Shown here piece by piece: positions 1-6,475 of a DNA stretch of 32,064 nt. Under the pieces are notes generated by a model. It saw only the letters and a program-made list of their open reading frames with translations. It did no database searches and was not told the origin of the DNA. The position numbers were made by a program, and so were the translations under genes. Numbering within the stretch: position 1 is the stretch's first letter; every line of letters begins with the position of its first letter. This DNA is from Oscillibacter sp. (GTDB lineage: Bacteria; Bacillota; Clostridia; Oscillospirales; Oscillospiraceae): assembly GCA_017937405.1 (NCBI GenBank), contig JAGBDS010000099.1, positions 1 through 32,064 on the forward strand. The letters are read 5' to 3'.

Positions 1-749
1 ACGGCCTCGATAGCCTGCATCATCCCACACAGGCCGTCCGTGCAGAACAGATATACATCCAAAACGCCCCTGCTTTTGAGGTCATTCAGCACATTCAGCC
101 AGAATTTGCTGTTTTCGTGCTCTCCAATCCAGACTCCCAGAATGTCCTTCCTGCCATCCATGGTGACGCCCAACACCACATAGGCTGCCTTGGTCACGTA
201 CCGCCGGTCTTCCCGAACCTTGTAGTGAATGGCGTCCATAAACACAAACGGATACACCGGCTCCAGCGGACGGTTCTGCCAGGCTGTGACCTCCGGCATG
301 ATCTTTTCGCCGATCTTCGTTACCAGCTCTGGAGAGATCTCCACGCCGTACAGCTCCTTGATCTGCTCAGCGATATCCCCCTGGCTCATGCCGCAGGCGT
401 ACAGAGCCAGAATCTTATCCTCCATCCCGTCCGCATTCCGGTCATACTTGCCGATGATCTTGGGCTCGAAAGAGCCGTTCCGGTCCCGGGGCACCTTGAT
501 GTCCACCTCGCCCAGCTGGGTCTTGACGGTCTTCTTCGTATAGCCGTTTCGGTAGTTTCTGGGGGCTCCCTCCGGCTCGTCTGAGCGCTCGCAACGCTCA
601 CGACCAAGCTCCTCGTCCATCTCCACTTCCATGACGGTCTGGATGACATCCCGGAACATTTCCTTCATGGCCTCCATGATCTCCGTCGTGCTGGTGAAGT
701 GCTGGCTCTGAACGTATTCCTTCAACAAATCCTGTGGTACCGGCTGCAT
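1..749 (-). CDS. IS256-family transposase, partial (C-terminus outside window)
   Basis: About 249 residues are visible, starting MQPVPQDLLKEYV. The family (Mutator-like, DDE/RNase H fold) excises and reinserts the element. The N-terminal part contains the segment RNYRNGYTKKTVKTQLGEVD followed by VPRDRNGSFEP, characteristic of IS256 proteins. The first catalytic Asp lies in the motif FMDAIHYKVR and the second in CTDGLCGMMQAI; the third catalytic Glu would lie beyond the window edge. The start ATG at 747-749 matches the start of the second copy at 31753. No frameshift is seen in the visible part, so the gene may be functional. Confidence 0.9.
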   Translation of the reverse strand, partial: MQPVPQDLLKEYVQSQHFTSTTEIMEAMKEMFRDVIQTVMEVEMDEELGRERCERSDEPEGAPRNYRNGYTKKTVKTQLGEVDIKVPRDRNGSFEPKIIGKYDRNADGMEDKILALYACGMSQGDIAEQIKELYGVEISPELVTKIGEKIMPEVTAWQNRPLEPVYPFVFMDAIHYKVREDRRYVTKAAYVVLGVTMDGRKDILGVWIGEHENSKFWLNVLNDLKSRGVLDVYLFCTDGLCGMMQAIEA

Positions 750-824
750 AATCTTCGTCTCCTTCGTCTTGAATGTTTATTCTCATTCTTGACTTAGTCG
801 AAGATTTTCATACTGTCGAGGAAC

Positions 825-854
825 GTCGATTACACAGAATTTTCTGCGGTCTCC
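825..854. repeat. Terminal inverted repeat of the left IS256 copy
   Basis: These 30 bases are the exact reverse complement of 31649-31678. Read inward the end begins GGAGACCGCAG and contains a short palindrome centred on AAATTC. Identity between the copies continues into the transposase leader with a few substitutions, so the true functional repeat length cannot be read from one end alone. Confidence 0.7.
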
Positions 855-856
855 AA

Positions 857-1462
857 TCACAGTTCCTCGGCCTTGAAGATCGCATAACCCTCATAGTAGT
901 AGCTGTGGTCGATACCTTTCATATAAACTTCACGGCTGTCAATTTCGTCTGTAAGTGCATTTCGCAGGATGTGCTTGATTTCTGTATCCCGGATAGGACT
1001 GCGTTCCATGGCCAGCAGATAGTCCTCTTTATCCACGCGGCTCCAGTCTACCACCTGGTGCAACTCGGCTTTCAGAAGCAGATCCAGCCAGATGCGTGTG
1101 CTACGCCCGTTGCCTTCACGGAAGGGGTGGGCGATGTTCATCTCCACGTACTTCTCAATGATCTCATCAAAAGTGGACTGCGGCATCTTTTCAATATTCG
1201 CAAGCGCTGCTTCCAGGTACATCACCGGAGCAAAACGGAAGTTGCCCTTGGCGATGTTAACTGTGCGGAGTTCGCCGGCAAAGTCGTAAATCTCCTCAAA
1301 GAGGTACTTGTGGATGGCTTGCAGGGAGGAGAAGGTTCCGGCCTCCAGCTGATTCAGCAGACCTTTCTCAAAAAGCTCGACAGCTTTCTTTTTGCTGATT
1401 CGCTCTTCCTCACGGGCGAGATCAGCAGAGGATGTGAGTCCCAGTTTATTCTCAAGAGCCAT
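857..1462 (-). CDS. Fic/DOC family protein, class III (self-inhibited AMPylase-type)
   Basis: A 201-residue Fic-domain protein. Such enzymes usually transfer AMP from ATP to a hydroxyl side chain of a target protein; the target here is unknown. The active-site motif [12 protein letters not shown] spans residues 112-123, with catalytic His112 and all phosphate-binding positions intact. The C-terminus carries SYYYEG (187-192), matching the (S/T)xxxE(G/N) inhibitory motif. Its position after the Fic core places the protein in class III (NmFic-like), where the inhibitory helix is part of the same chain and no separate antitoxin is needed; indeed no small antitoxin gene is adjacent. The start is preceded by AAAGGAGGT at good spacing. 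The stop codon lies 2 bp from the end of the IS256 copy, so the IS landed just behind the gene. Confidence 0.92.
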   Translation of the reverse strand: MALENKLGLTSSADLAREEERISKKKAVELFEKGLLNQLEAGTFSSLQAIHKYLFEEIYDFAGELRTVNIAKGNFRFAPVMYLEAALANIEKMPQSTFDEIIEKYVEMNIAHPFREGNGRSTRIWLDLLLKAELHQVVDWSRVDKEDYLLAMERSPIRDTEIKHILRNALTDEIDSREVYMKGIDHSYYYEGYAIFKAEEL

Positions 1463-1491
1463 GGCGAAACCTCCTTTGCCTAAATTAAAAC

Positions 1492-1521
1492 AAAAGGCAC
1501 TTACTTTCGCAAGTGCCTTTT
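1492..1521 (-). terminator. Rho-independent terminator of the tRNA-Arg transcript
   Basis: An 11-bp perfect stem (AAAAGGCACTT / AAGTGCCTTTT) with an 8-base loop lies 2 bases beyond the CCA end of the tRNA. Read leftward it is followed by a T-rich stretch, so it would stop tRNA transcription before fic. Confidence 0.85.
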
Positions 1522-1523
1522 AG

Positions 1524-1600
1524 TGGTACGCCCGACTGGATTCGAACCAGCGGCCTTCAGAGTCGGAGTCTGACGCGCTATCCAACTGCGCCACGGGCGC
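1524..1600 (-). tRNA. tRNA-Arg, anticodon CCG
   Basis: On the minus strand the 77 bases fold into a complete cloverleaf: acceptor GCGCCCG pairing with CGGGCGT, D arm GCGC/GCGC, anticodon stem TCAGA/TCTGA with the 7-base loop CTCCGAC, and T arm GCTGG-TTCGAAT-CCAGT. The anticodon is CCG (reads CGG, arginine). The discriminator base is A and the CCA end is encoded. The gene appears to be an integration hot spot: two orphan copies of its 5' 39 bases lie upstream. Confidence 0.95.
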
Positions 1601-1643
1601 GTATCAAAACGGTATGAACTTGTGGGGAAGTGCTATTTTTCAA

Positions 1644-1665
1644 AATAGTGGTCAAATAGTAGTCA
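1644..1665. repeat. Two adjacent 11-bp direct repeats, possible integrase arm sites
   Basis: AATAGTGGTCA is followed at once by AATAGTAGTCA (one mismatch), a spacing of one helical turn. The position between the intact tRNA and the first orphan half fits an arm-type recognition site of a tyrosine recombinase. Confidence 0.5.
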
Positions 1666-1751
1666 ACGGCGGAGGAGATTTTCCTCTGCATTGGCTGGAA
1701 GCCACTGATTGCAAGGGGTTGCGCCGGTTCGCTGCGGATAGGGCCTGAAAC

Positions 1752-1790
1752 GTCGGAGTCATGCACTCTATCCAACTGAGCTACGGGCGC
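1752..1790 (-). pseudogene. Orphan 5' half of tRNA-Arg, copy 1
   Basis: Thirty-nine bases from the acceptor stem GCGCCCG through the anticodon loop CTCCGAC, then abrupt loss of similarity. The D arm reads GCTC/GAGT instead of GCGC/GCGC, so the copy is a diverged or different-source tRNA-Arg half. It cannot form an anticodon or acceptor stem. The breakpoint is at the same base as in the other orphan half and in register with the intact gene, which argues for a recombination crossover in the anticodon loop. Confidence 0.8.
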
Positions 1791-1847
1791 ATATAATGTT
1801 TTTTTGTTTAGCGAATTAAAGAAAATGGTGGTAATTGGGGAAAAATT

Positions 1848-1875
1848 GCTAACAAAATGCTAACGGTTTGCTGAC
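1848..1875. repeat. Three 6-bp repeats at 11-bp spacing, possible integrase arm sites
   Basis: GCTAAC begins at 1848 and 1859, and GCTGAC at 1870, exactly 11 bp apart. Like the repeats at 1644-1665 they lie between two copies of the tRNA half, but the motif differs, suggesting a second, unrelated element. Confidence 0.5.
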
Positions 1876-1937
1876 GAAAAGGAAGTTGAGTTGGGAAAGT
1901 ATTGAAAAATGGGTGTTTTTCAGGTGTGACCCCATGT

Positions 1938-1976
1938 GTCGGAGTCTGACGCACTATCTAATTGCGCCACGGGCGC
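1938..1976 (-). pseudogene. Orphan 5' half of tRNA-Arg, copy 2 (probably the original 5' end)
   Basis: Again 39 bases from GCGCCCG to CTCCGAC. Differences from the intact gene are few and lie in the D region. A consensus-like promoter sits just upstream (2010-2038), which suggests that this is the ancestral 5' end of the gene, displaced from its 3' half by insertions. Confidence 0.8.
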
Positions 1977-2009
1977 ATTTACCAAGACGTGCTTCACACA
2001 TCGATTGGT

Positions 2010-2038
2010 AGTATAGCAGAGATTTGACTGGGTGTAAA
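2010..2038 (-). promoter_or_regulatory. Sigma-A-type promoter in front of the orphan tRNA-Arg 5' half
   Basis: On the minus strand TTTACA (2033-2038) and TATACT (2010-2015) are separated by 17 bases. The predicted start lies about 27-30 bases before the orphan half, normal for a tRNA leader. No terminator is evident between here and the intact tRNA, so it could still drive it by read-through. Confidence 0.7.
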
Positions 2039-2069
2039 GAGAATCTTAAAAAATTTTCCCACAAAAAGA

Positions 2070-2110
2070 TTGTTAAAAAAATTGACAAGATAGGCGATTT
2101 GGTCTAAACT
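2070..2110 (+). promoter_or_regulatory. rex promoter with overlapping Rex-like operator
   Basis: TTGACA (2082-2087) and TAAACT (2105-2110) are 17 bases apart. The -35 box is embedded in TTGTTAA-N5-TTGACAA (2070-2088), an imperfect inverted repeat resembling a Rex box. The classical Rex box has four central bases; here there are five, so the match is suggestive only. Position over the -35 box would fit autorepression. Confidence 0.6.
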
Positions 2111-2155
2111 AAGTCTGAGAATATTTTAACAAGATTCCAGATAGGAGTGAGTGTT

Positions 2156-2785
2156 TTGAAAAAGGAGAATATCTCTGATGCTGTTATCCGGCGGCTTCCC
2201 CGGTATTACCGCCAGCTGACAGATCTGTGCGCCCGCGGCGTCGTGCGCATTTCCTCTCATTCGCTGGGCCAGGAAATGAATATCACCGCATCCCAGATCC
2301 GGCAGGATTTCAGCTGCTTCGGCGAGTTCGGCCAGCAGGGATATGGCTATAATGTGGAGGAACTGCGGGCTGAGATCGGTCACATTTTGGGCGTGGACAA
2401 TGACCACCATCTGGTGATGATCGGCGTGGGCAACCTGGGACGAGCCCTGCTGCGGAACTTCCCGTTTTCTCAGACCGGTTTTTCTGCCGACGCAGCCTTT
2501 GATGTATCTCCCAATGTGATCGGCTCCACTGTCAATGGTGTGCCGGTATATGCCATGAGCGAGTTGGAGAACTATATCGAGACCCACAGCGTGGATGTTG
2601 TGGTTTTGACCATTCCGCAGGATGTGGCGCAGGACACGGCTGACCGGCTCATTGAGATGGGCGTTCACGGCTTCTGGAATTTTACCAATGTGGAGCTGGC
2701 CAGCGCTAACCCGGATGTGAAGTTCGAGAATATCCACTTCGCGGACAGCCTGCTGACCCTCAGCTACCGTATCGCCAACCGCTGA
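2156..2785 (+). CDS. rex: Redox-sensing transcriptional repressor Rex
   Basis: A dimeric repressor that reads the NADH/NAD+ ratio and controls fermentation and respiration genes; NADH binding releases it from DNA. The N-terminal winged helix contains SQIRQDFSCFGEFGQQGYGY, a strong family signature. The C-terminal Rossmann domain has the dinucleotide motif GVGNLG near residues 90-95. Length (209) is normal. I place the start at the TTG at 2156 because AGGAG (2143-2147) lies 8 bases before it; a GTG at 2147 in the same frame would overlap that ribosome binding site and have none of its own. It is monocistronic or weakly linked to the SLH gene 53 bp downstream. Confidence 0.92.
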   Translation: MKKENISDAVIRRLPRYYRQLTDLCARGVVRISSHSLGQEMNITASQIRQDFSCFGEFGQQGYGYNVEELRAEIGHILGVDNDHHLVMIGVGNLGRALLRNFPFSQTGFSADAAFDVSPNVIGSTVNGVPVYAMSELENYIETHSVDVVVLTIPQDVAQDTADRLIEMGVHGFWNFTNVELASANPDVKFENIHFADSLLTLSYRIANR

Positions 2786-2838
2786 ACGCGCCGCCCTGGT
2801 GGAGGACACCGGGCTGACGAAAGGATACTTATCCGCTT

Positions 2839-3927
2839 ATGAGCAAAAAGCTATTGATCTTGCTTCCGCTTTGCCTGGCACTGTTTGCAGCAGTGTGGGG
2901 ATTTGCGGCGGGTGACGCCAGTGATCCGCTGGCGTCGCTGTCTTATCTGAAGGGTACATTCTCCGATGCGGTGGACAGCCGGGTGGAGGAAAAGCTGAAC
3001 GCATCTGACGCCGCACTGTTGTCCGGTACGGACACTGGAACGGCGGTCCCCTCTGGGGCCGGCTTCGTATGGGCGGAGGACCGTCTGAAGCAGGGGGATG
3101 TCCTGTACGGTACCACCGGCGTCACCGTGATGCTGCTGGCAGGACAGGGAACTGTGACCTATCCCTCCGGCACGGTGGTTGACGCCACCGACGGCAAGGC
3201 AGTCCCTAGCGGTGCTGCTCTGCAGGCGAACCACCGCTACATCGTGGCAGAGGATACCACAGCCGGATTTACCGTTACCTCCAAAACGGCAGTGGTGGAC
3301 CATGAGGGCGGGACCTTCACATATTCTGCTGAGACGGATTACAATGCCATGGCCGCCGCATTGAAGACCATGCACCTGTTCAAGGGCAGTTTTACCGGAT
3401 ACGGCCAGGGCTTCGATTTGGAAGTTGCCCCTACCCGGCTCCAGGCCCTCATCATGTTTATCCGGGTCCTGGGGGAGGAGGAGCAGGCCCTTGCCTGGAC
3501 GGGCACCACACCTTTTACAGACATCCAGAAGGGCTCTCAGGCGGAGAAGTACGTGGGCTATGCATACAGCATGGGCTATACCAATGGCTACAGCGCCACG
3601 CAGTTCAAGCCCGCGGGGGCGGTGAACGCCTGGCAGTACACGGAATTTGTGCTGCGTGCCATGGGGTATAGCTCCGTCGCCAACACGAACCTGTCCGACA
3701 CTCTGACCCGCGCCCAGACCGCCGGAGTGCTGACCGCTGGCGAGGCGGAGATGCTCCAGCGGGACAAATTCCTGCGGGCGGAGCTGGTGTACGTCTCCTA
3801 TTACGCGCTGGACGCCTGGCTGCCTGACGGCAGCCGGACTTTGGGCGACCTCCTTCAGGAGAAGGGCGTGTTCACGTCCTGGGAGCGGGAGGAGGCCCGG
3901 TCTATGGTGACGGGCTGGCGGCTGTGA
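2839..3927 (+). CDS. Secreted S-layer homology (SLH) domain protein
   Basis: A 362-residue exported protein of unknown specific role. Residues 1-24 form a signal peptide (KK followed by a hydrophobic stretch ending AAG). Residues 30-165 are a beta-rich region with no family I recognise. Residues 175-212 and 224-278 resemble SLH repeats: LFKGSFTGYGQGFDLEVAPT followed by the second unit with FTDI, YVGYAYSMGYTNGY and FKPAGAVNAWQYTEFVLRAMG. SLH domains bind pyruvylated secondary cell-wall polymer in Bacillota. The last 80 residues contain a third, degenerate SLH-like stretch. AAAGGA lies about 13 bases upstream of the ATG, a loose ribosome binding site. Function as an envelope-anchored protein is inferred. 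Confidence 0.8.
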   Translation: MSKKLLILLPLCLALFAAVWGFAAGDASDPLASLSYLKGTFSDAVDSRVEEKLNASDAALLSGTDTGTAVPSGAGFVWAEDRLKQGDVLYGTTGVTVMLLAGQGTVTYPSGTVVDATDGKAVPSGAALQANHRYIVAEDTTAGFTVTSKTAVVDHEGGTFTYSAETDYNAMAAALKTMHLFKGSFTGYGQGFDLEVAPTRLQALIMFIRVLGEEEQALAWTGTTPFTDIQKGSQAEKYVGYAYSMGYTNGYSATQFKPAGAVNAWQYTEFVLRAMGYSSVANTNLSDTLTRAQTAGVLTAGEAEMLQRDKFLRAELVYVSYYALDAWLPDGSRTLGDLLQEKGVFTSWEREEARSMVTGWRL

Positions 3928-3970
3928 GCGCGCAGGAACCTCTATAGCGGGACCGCATAATATGGATTGA

Positions 3971-3987
3971 GACCGGTAAGCCCGGTC
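3971..3987 (+). other. Small hairpin in the leader of the Cys-rich peptide gene
   Basis: GACCGG and CCGGTC pair around a 5-base loop, between the SLH gene stop and the ribosome binding site at 3998-4004. No T-run follows, so it is not a typical terminator; it may be a processing or stability element. Confidence 0.4.
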
Positions 3988-4010
3988 AACAACTCATAGG
4001 AGGTTCCGGT

Positions 4011-4139
4011 ATGTGTAACAATGGTTGGGGCGGCGGAAACTGCTGCTGGATCATCATTCTCCTGATCATCATCTTCTGCTGCTGCGGCAACAGCTGGGGC
4101 GGCTGCAACGGCGGCTGCAACAACAATTCCTGCTGCTGA
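4011..4139 (+). CDS. Cys-rich 42-residue membrane peptide
   Basis: A short gene with a strong ribosome binding site (ATAGGAGG, 7 bases before ATG) and its own strong terminator directly behind. The product starts MCNNGWGGGNCC and then has one uninterrupted hydrophobic helix of about 10 residues (WIIILLIIIF), followed by CCC, GNSWGGC, NGGC and a terminal SCC. It has 10 Cys among 42 residues, with Gly, Asn and Trp making up most of the rest. It resembles in style the tiny hydrophobic spore-associated peptides of Bacillota (YjcZ-like), but the Cys content is much higher and I do not claim homology. Metal or disulfide chemistry at the membrane or spore surface is a guess. Confidence 0.75.
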   Translation: MCNNGWGGGNCCWIIILLIIIFCCCGNSWGGCNGGCNNNSCC

Positions 4140-4159
4140 TCTTTCATAAGAGAACGGCG

Positions 4160-4194
4160 CGCGCCGGGGTGAAAGCCCCCGGCGCGTTTCTTTT
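4160..4194 (+). terminator. Strong rho-independent terminator after the Cys-rich peptide gene
   Basis: A 10-bp GC stem (CGCGCCGGGG / CCCCGGCGCG) with a 7-base loop is followed by TTTCTTTT. It ends the SLH/peptide transcript before the mrnC promoter. Confidence 0.9.
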
Positions 4195-4203
4195 CCGTTC
4201 GGG

Positions 4204-4232
4204 GTGACAAACAGAAGAAGCTGTGGTATAAT
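4204..4232 (+). promoter_or_regulatory. Sigma-A-type promoter for mrnC-rqcH
   Basis: GTGACA (4204-4209) and a perfect TATAAT (4227-4232) are 17 bases apart, just after the terminator and 36 bases before the mrnC start. Confidence 0.8.
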
Positions 4233-4268
4233 CCTCCTCAAATCGCAAACAACTTCAGGGAGGTCCCT

Positions 4269-4676
4269 ATGGACAACTATTTCGACATCCAACTGACTGA
4301 CGACCAGCTCCGGTCCATCAGCTCCATCGGCCTGGCCCATGTGGGGGACGCGGTGTTTGAGCTTTTGGTCCGTACCTGGCTCTGCGCCCACGGAAAAGCC
4401 ACCGGCAAGGGCCTACACCAGGCCACCATCCGTTTGGTGTGCGCCGAGAGCCAGGCGGAAAAGGCGGAGCGCATCCTGCCTCTGCTGACAGAGGAGGAGA
4501 CGGCGGTGTTCAAGCGGGGCCGTAACGCCCAGGTCCACTCTGTCCCCGGTCACGCCAGCCGTGCCCAATATGGAGAGGCCACGGCATTGGAAGCGCTGCT
4601 GGGCTGGCTGTGGCTGAAAGGTCGGAAGGACCGGGTCAATGAACTATTCTGCGCGATGATGGAGGAGGCGGTCTGA
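4269..4676 (+). CDS. mrnC: Mini-ribonuclease III
   Basis: A 135-residue RNase III-like nuclease without the double-stranded RNA binding domain; in Bacillota Mini-III trims the 3' and 5' ends of 23S rRNA precursor. The catalytic signature GLAHVGDAVFELLVR (residues 21-35, acidic D27 and E31) and the second acidic patch YGEATALEALLGWLWLKGR (E108) are intact, and FKRGRNA (81-87) is the family's conserved basic motif. Length is normal. AGGGAGG precedes the ATG. The stop TGA shares one base with the start of rqcH, so the two are translated together. Confidence 0.93.
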   Translation: MDNYFDIQLTDDQLRSISSIGLAHVGDAVFELLVRTWLCAHGKATGKGLHQATIRLVCAESQAEKAERILPLLTEEETAVFKRGRNAQVHSVPGHASRAQYGEATALEALLGWLWLKGRKDRVNELFCAMMEEAV

Positions 4677-6421
4677 TGCCACTGGACGCCATTTGCTTAC
4701 AGGCTGTGGTGGAAGAACTGCGGCCCCAGTTATTGAATCTGCGGATCGACAAGGTACAGCAGCCCGCCCGGGACCAGGTCATCCTGCTGCTGCGGGGCAA
4801 TAAGCGGCTGCTGCTGAACGCCGGAGCCAATGCCCCCCGCATCCAGCTGACGGAGACGGCCCGGGACAACCCGGCGGAGCCGCCCATGTTCTGTATGCTG
4901 CTGCGCAAGCATCTGGTGGGCGCCCGGGTAGCGGATATCACCCAGCCCACTCTGGAGCGGCTAGTACGGCTGGAGCTGGACATCACCGATGACTTCGGCC
5001 AGCCGGGAAAGCGGACGCTGGTGTTGGAGGCCATGGGCCGCCGCTCCAATCTGATTCTCTTAGATGGCGAGGGCCGCATCATCGACTGTATGCGCCGGGT
5101 GGACGCCGATATGTCTGCCCAGCGGCAGGTCCTGCCGGGGCTTTATTACGAGCCGCCCGCCTCTGTGGGCCGCCTGCCGGTAACGGAGGAAACGGAGGAG
5201 GGATTCTGGGAGAAGCTAGCCGCCGCCAACCCGGAGCGGCAGCTGGATGCCTTCCTGCTGGACAGCTACTTCGGCATTTCTCCGCTGATGGCCCGGGAGC
5301 TGGCGTTTCGCACCGCCGGAGCCACCGATGTGCGGCTGTTTGAGCTGACTGAGACGGCGAAGGACACCTTCTGGCTGGAAATCTCTGAATTTGCAAATGC
5401 TATCAGGGAAAACCACTTTACGCCTATTATGCTGACAAAGGATGGGAAACCGGAGGAATTTGCCTGCCTGCCCATCCTGCAATACGGTGGTATCGTGGAG
5501 ACGGAGCGCTTCGACAGCTTTTCAGCGCTGATGGACAGCTTCTATGAGCAGCGGGAGCGGCAGGAGCGGGTGCGCCAGCGGGGCGCGGACCTCATCCGCA
5601 CCGCCACCACCGCCCGGGACCGCCTGCGGCGGAAGCTGGCCCTCCAAGAGAAGGATTATGCCGAGACCCAGGACCGGGATAAACTCCGGGTCTGCGGCGA
5701 CCTCATCACCTCCAACCTCTACCGCATGGAGCGGGGCAGCAGCAAGCTGACCTGCGAGAATTTCTATGAGGAGGACTGTCCCTCCGTCACCATCCAGCTG
5801 GACCCGCTGCTGACGCCCCAGCAGAACGCCGCCAAGTATTACAAGCGCTACATGAAGGCCAAGACGGCGGAAAAATACCTGCGGGAGCAGATGGAGATCG
5901 CTCGGCGGGACATGGAGTATCTGGAGAGCGTGCTGGAGGAGATCAGCCACGCGGAGACGGAGCAGGACTTCATCGACATCCGCAATGAGCTGAAAGACGC
6001 CGGGTTCCTCCGCAAGCAGGGGAAGAAGGAGATCAAGCATGCGGCGAAGCCCCGGGCGTTCCGCACCACCAGCGGCTTCCGGGTGCTGGTGGGCCGCAAT
6101 AACCGCCAGAACGACCAGCTCACCATGAAGGAGGCCGACCACCGGGACCTCTGGTTCCACACCCAGAAGATCCACGGCTCCCACGTTATCCTCCGCACGG
6201 AGGGCCGGGAGGTGGATAACGATACCATCGTGGAGGCCGCCAAGCTGGCGGCGTACTACTCCCAGGCCCGGGAGAGCGGCAACGTCCCCGTGGACTATAC
6301 CCGGGTGAAAAACGTAAAAAAGCCCACCGGAGCACGGCCGGGCATGGTCATTTATACCACCTGCCGGACGGTGAACGTCACGCCGGAGGAAGCGCTGGTC
6401 AAGCAGCTTCAGGAGAAATAA
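4676..6421 (+). CDS. rqcH: Ribosome quality control protein RqcH (NFACT family)
   Basis: RqcH binds 50S subunits blocked by peptidyl-tRNA and recruits tRNA-Ala to add a C-terminal alanine tail that marks the stalled chain for degradation. The 581 residues show the order NFACT-N (1-150), helical and coiled-coil middle (about 290-440) and NFACT-R. The last holds the diagnostic segments VGRNNRQNDQLTMKEADHRD and LWFHTQKIHGSHVI. Older names call this a fibronectin-binding protein. By my alignment the conserved Asp-Arg pair of NFACT-N needed for tailing corresponds to E94-R95 here, a conservative change. It overlaps mrnC by one base (TGATG), coupling rRNA maturation and ribosome rescue in one transcript. 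Confidence 0.93.
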   Translation: MPLDAICLQAVVEELRPQLLNLRIDKVQQPARDQVILLLRGNKRLLLNAGANAPRIQLTETARDNPAEPPMFCMLLRKHLVGARVADITQPTLERLVRLELDITDDFGQPGKRTLVLEAMGRRSNLILLDGEGRIIDCMRRVDADMSAQRQVLPGLYYEPPASVGRLPVTEETEEGFWEKLAAANPERQLDAFLLDSYFGISPLMARELAFRTAGATDVRLFELTETAKDTFWLEISEFANAIRENHFTPIMLTKDGKPEEFACLPILQYGGIVETERFDSFSALMDSFYEQRERQERVRQRGADLIRTATTARDRLRRKLALQEKDYAETQDRDKLRVCGDLITSNLYRMERGSSKLTCENFYEEDCPSVTIQLDPLLTPQQNAAKYYKRYMKAKTAEKYLREQMEIARRDMEYLESVLEEISHAETEQDFIDIRNELKDAGFLRKQGKKEIKHAAKPRAFRTTSGFRVLVGRNNRQNDQLTMKEADHRDLWFHTQKIHGSHVILRTEGREVDNDTIVEAAKLAAYYSQARESGNVPVDYTRVKNVKKPTGARPGMVIYTTCRTVNVTPEEALVKQLQEK

Positions 6422-6425
6422 ACGA

Positions 6426-6459
6426 AACGAGCGGAGCACGGTAGCTCCGCTCGTTTTCT
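6426..6459 (+). terminator. Rho-independent terminator after rqcH (may act both ways)
   Basis: AACGAGCGGAGC pairs with GCTCCGCTCGTT (12 bp) around a 6-base loop, followed by TTCTGT. The A-rich left flank gives T residues on the other strand, so it may also end the convergent DUF378 gene. Confidence 0.85.
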
Positions 6460-6475
6460 GTATCAGCGTCCGCCA

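Larger units (their letters stand above)
1..854 (-). mobile_element. IS256-family insertion sequence, partial (runs off the left edge)
   Basis: The segment carries the 5' two thirds of an IS256-type transposase gene on the minus strand plus about 105 bp of non-coding left end. The outer boundary is placed at 854 because the sequence from 854 inward matches, in inverted orientation, the second copy starting at 31649, while flanking bases beyond 854 do not match. The match covers the terminal repeat, the leader and the visible transposase start, with scattered differences, so the copies are not a very recent duplication. The other end and any target duplication lie outside the window. The element ends 2 bp beyond the stop codon of the fic gene. 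Confidence 0.9.
1601..1937. other. Probable scar of two integrative elements at tRNA-Arg
   Basis: This stretch has no gene I can support. It is divided by the orphan tRNA 5' half at 1752-1790 into two blocks (1601-1751 and 1791-1937). Each block has a set of short direct repeats spaced 11 bp apart, as expected for integrase arm-binding sites. The blocks are unrelated to each other. The simplest reading is that each is what remains of an integrated element after deletion of its interior. No integrase gene or large remnant is left. Confidence 0.55.

Noticed and set aside
1578-1775. A 65-codon minus-strand gene between the tRNA halves
   Set aside because: It overlaps the intact tRNA gene and the orphan half, lacks a ribosome binding site and resembles no protein.
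3942-4391. A minus-strand frame over the Cys-rich peptide and mrnC start
   Set aside because: Antisense to a gene with its own ribosome binding site and terminator, and it crosses a strong promoter.
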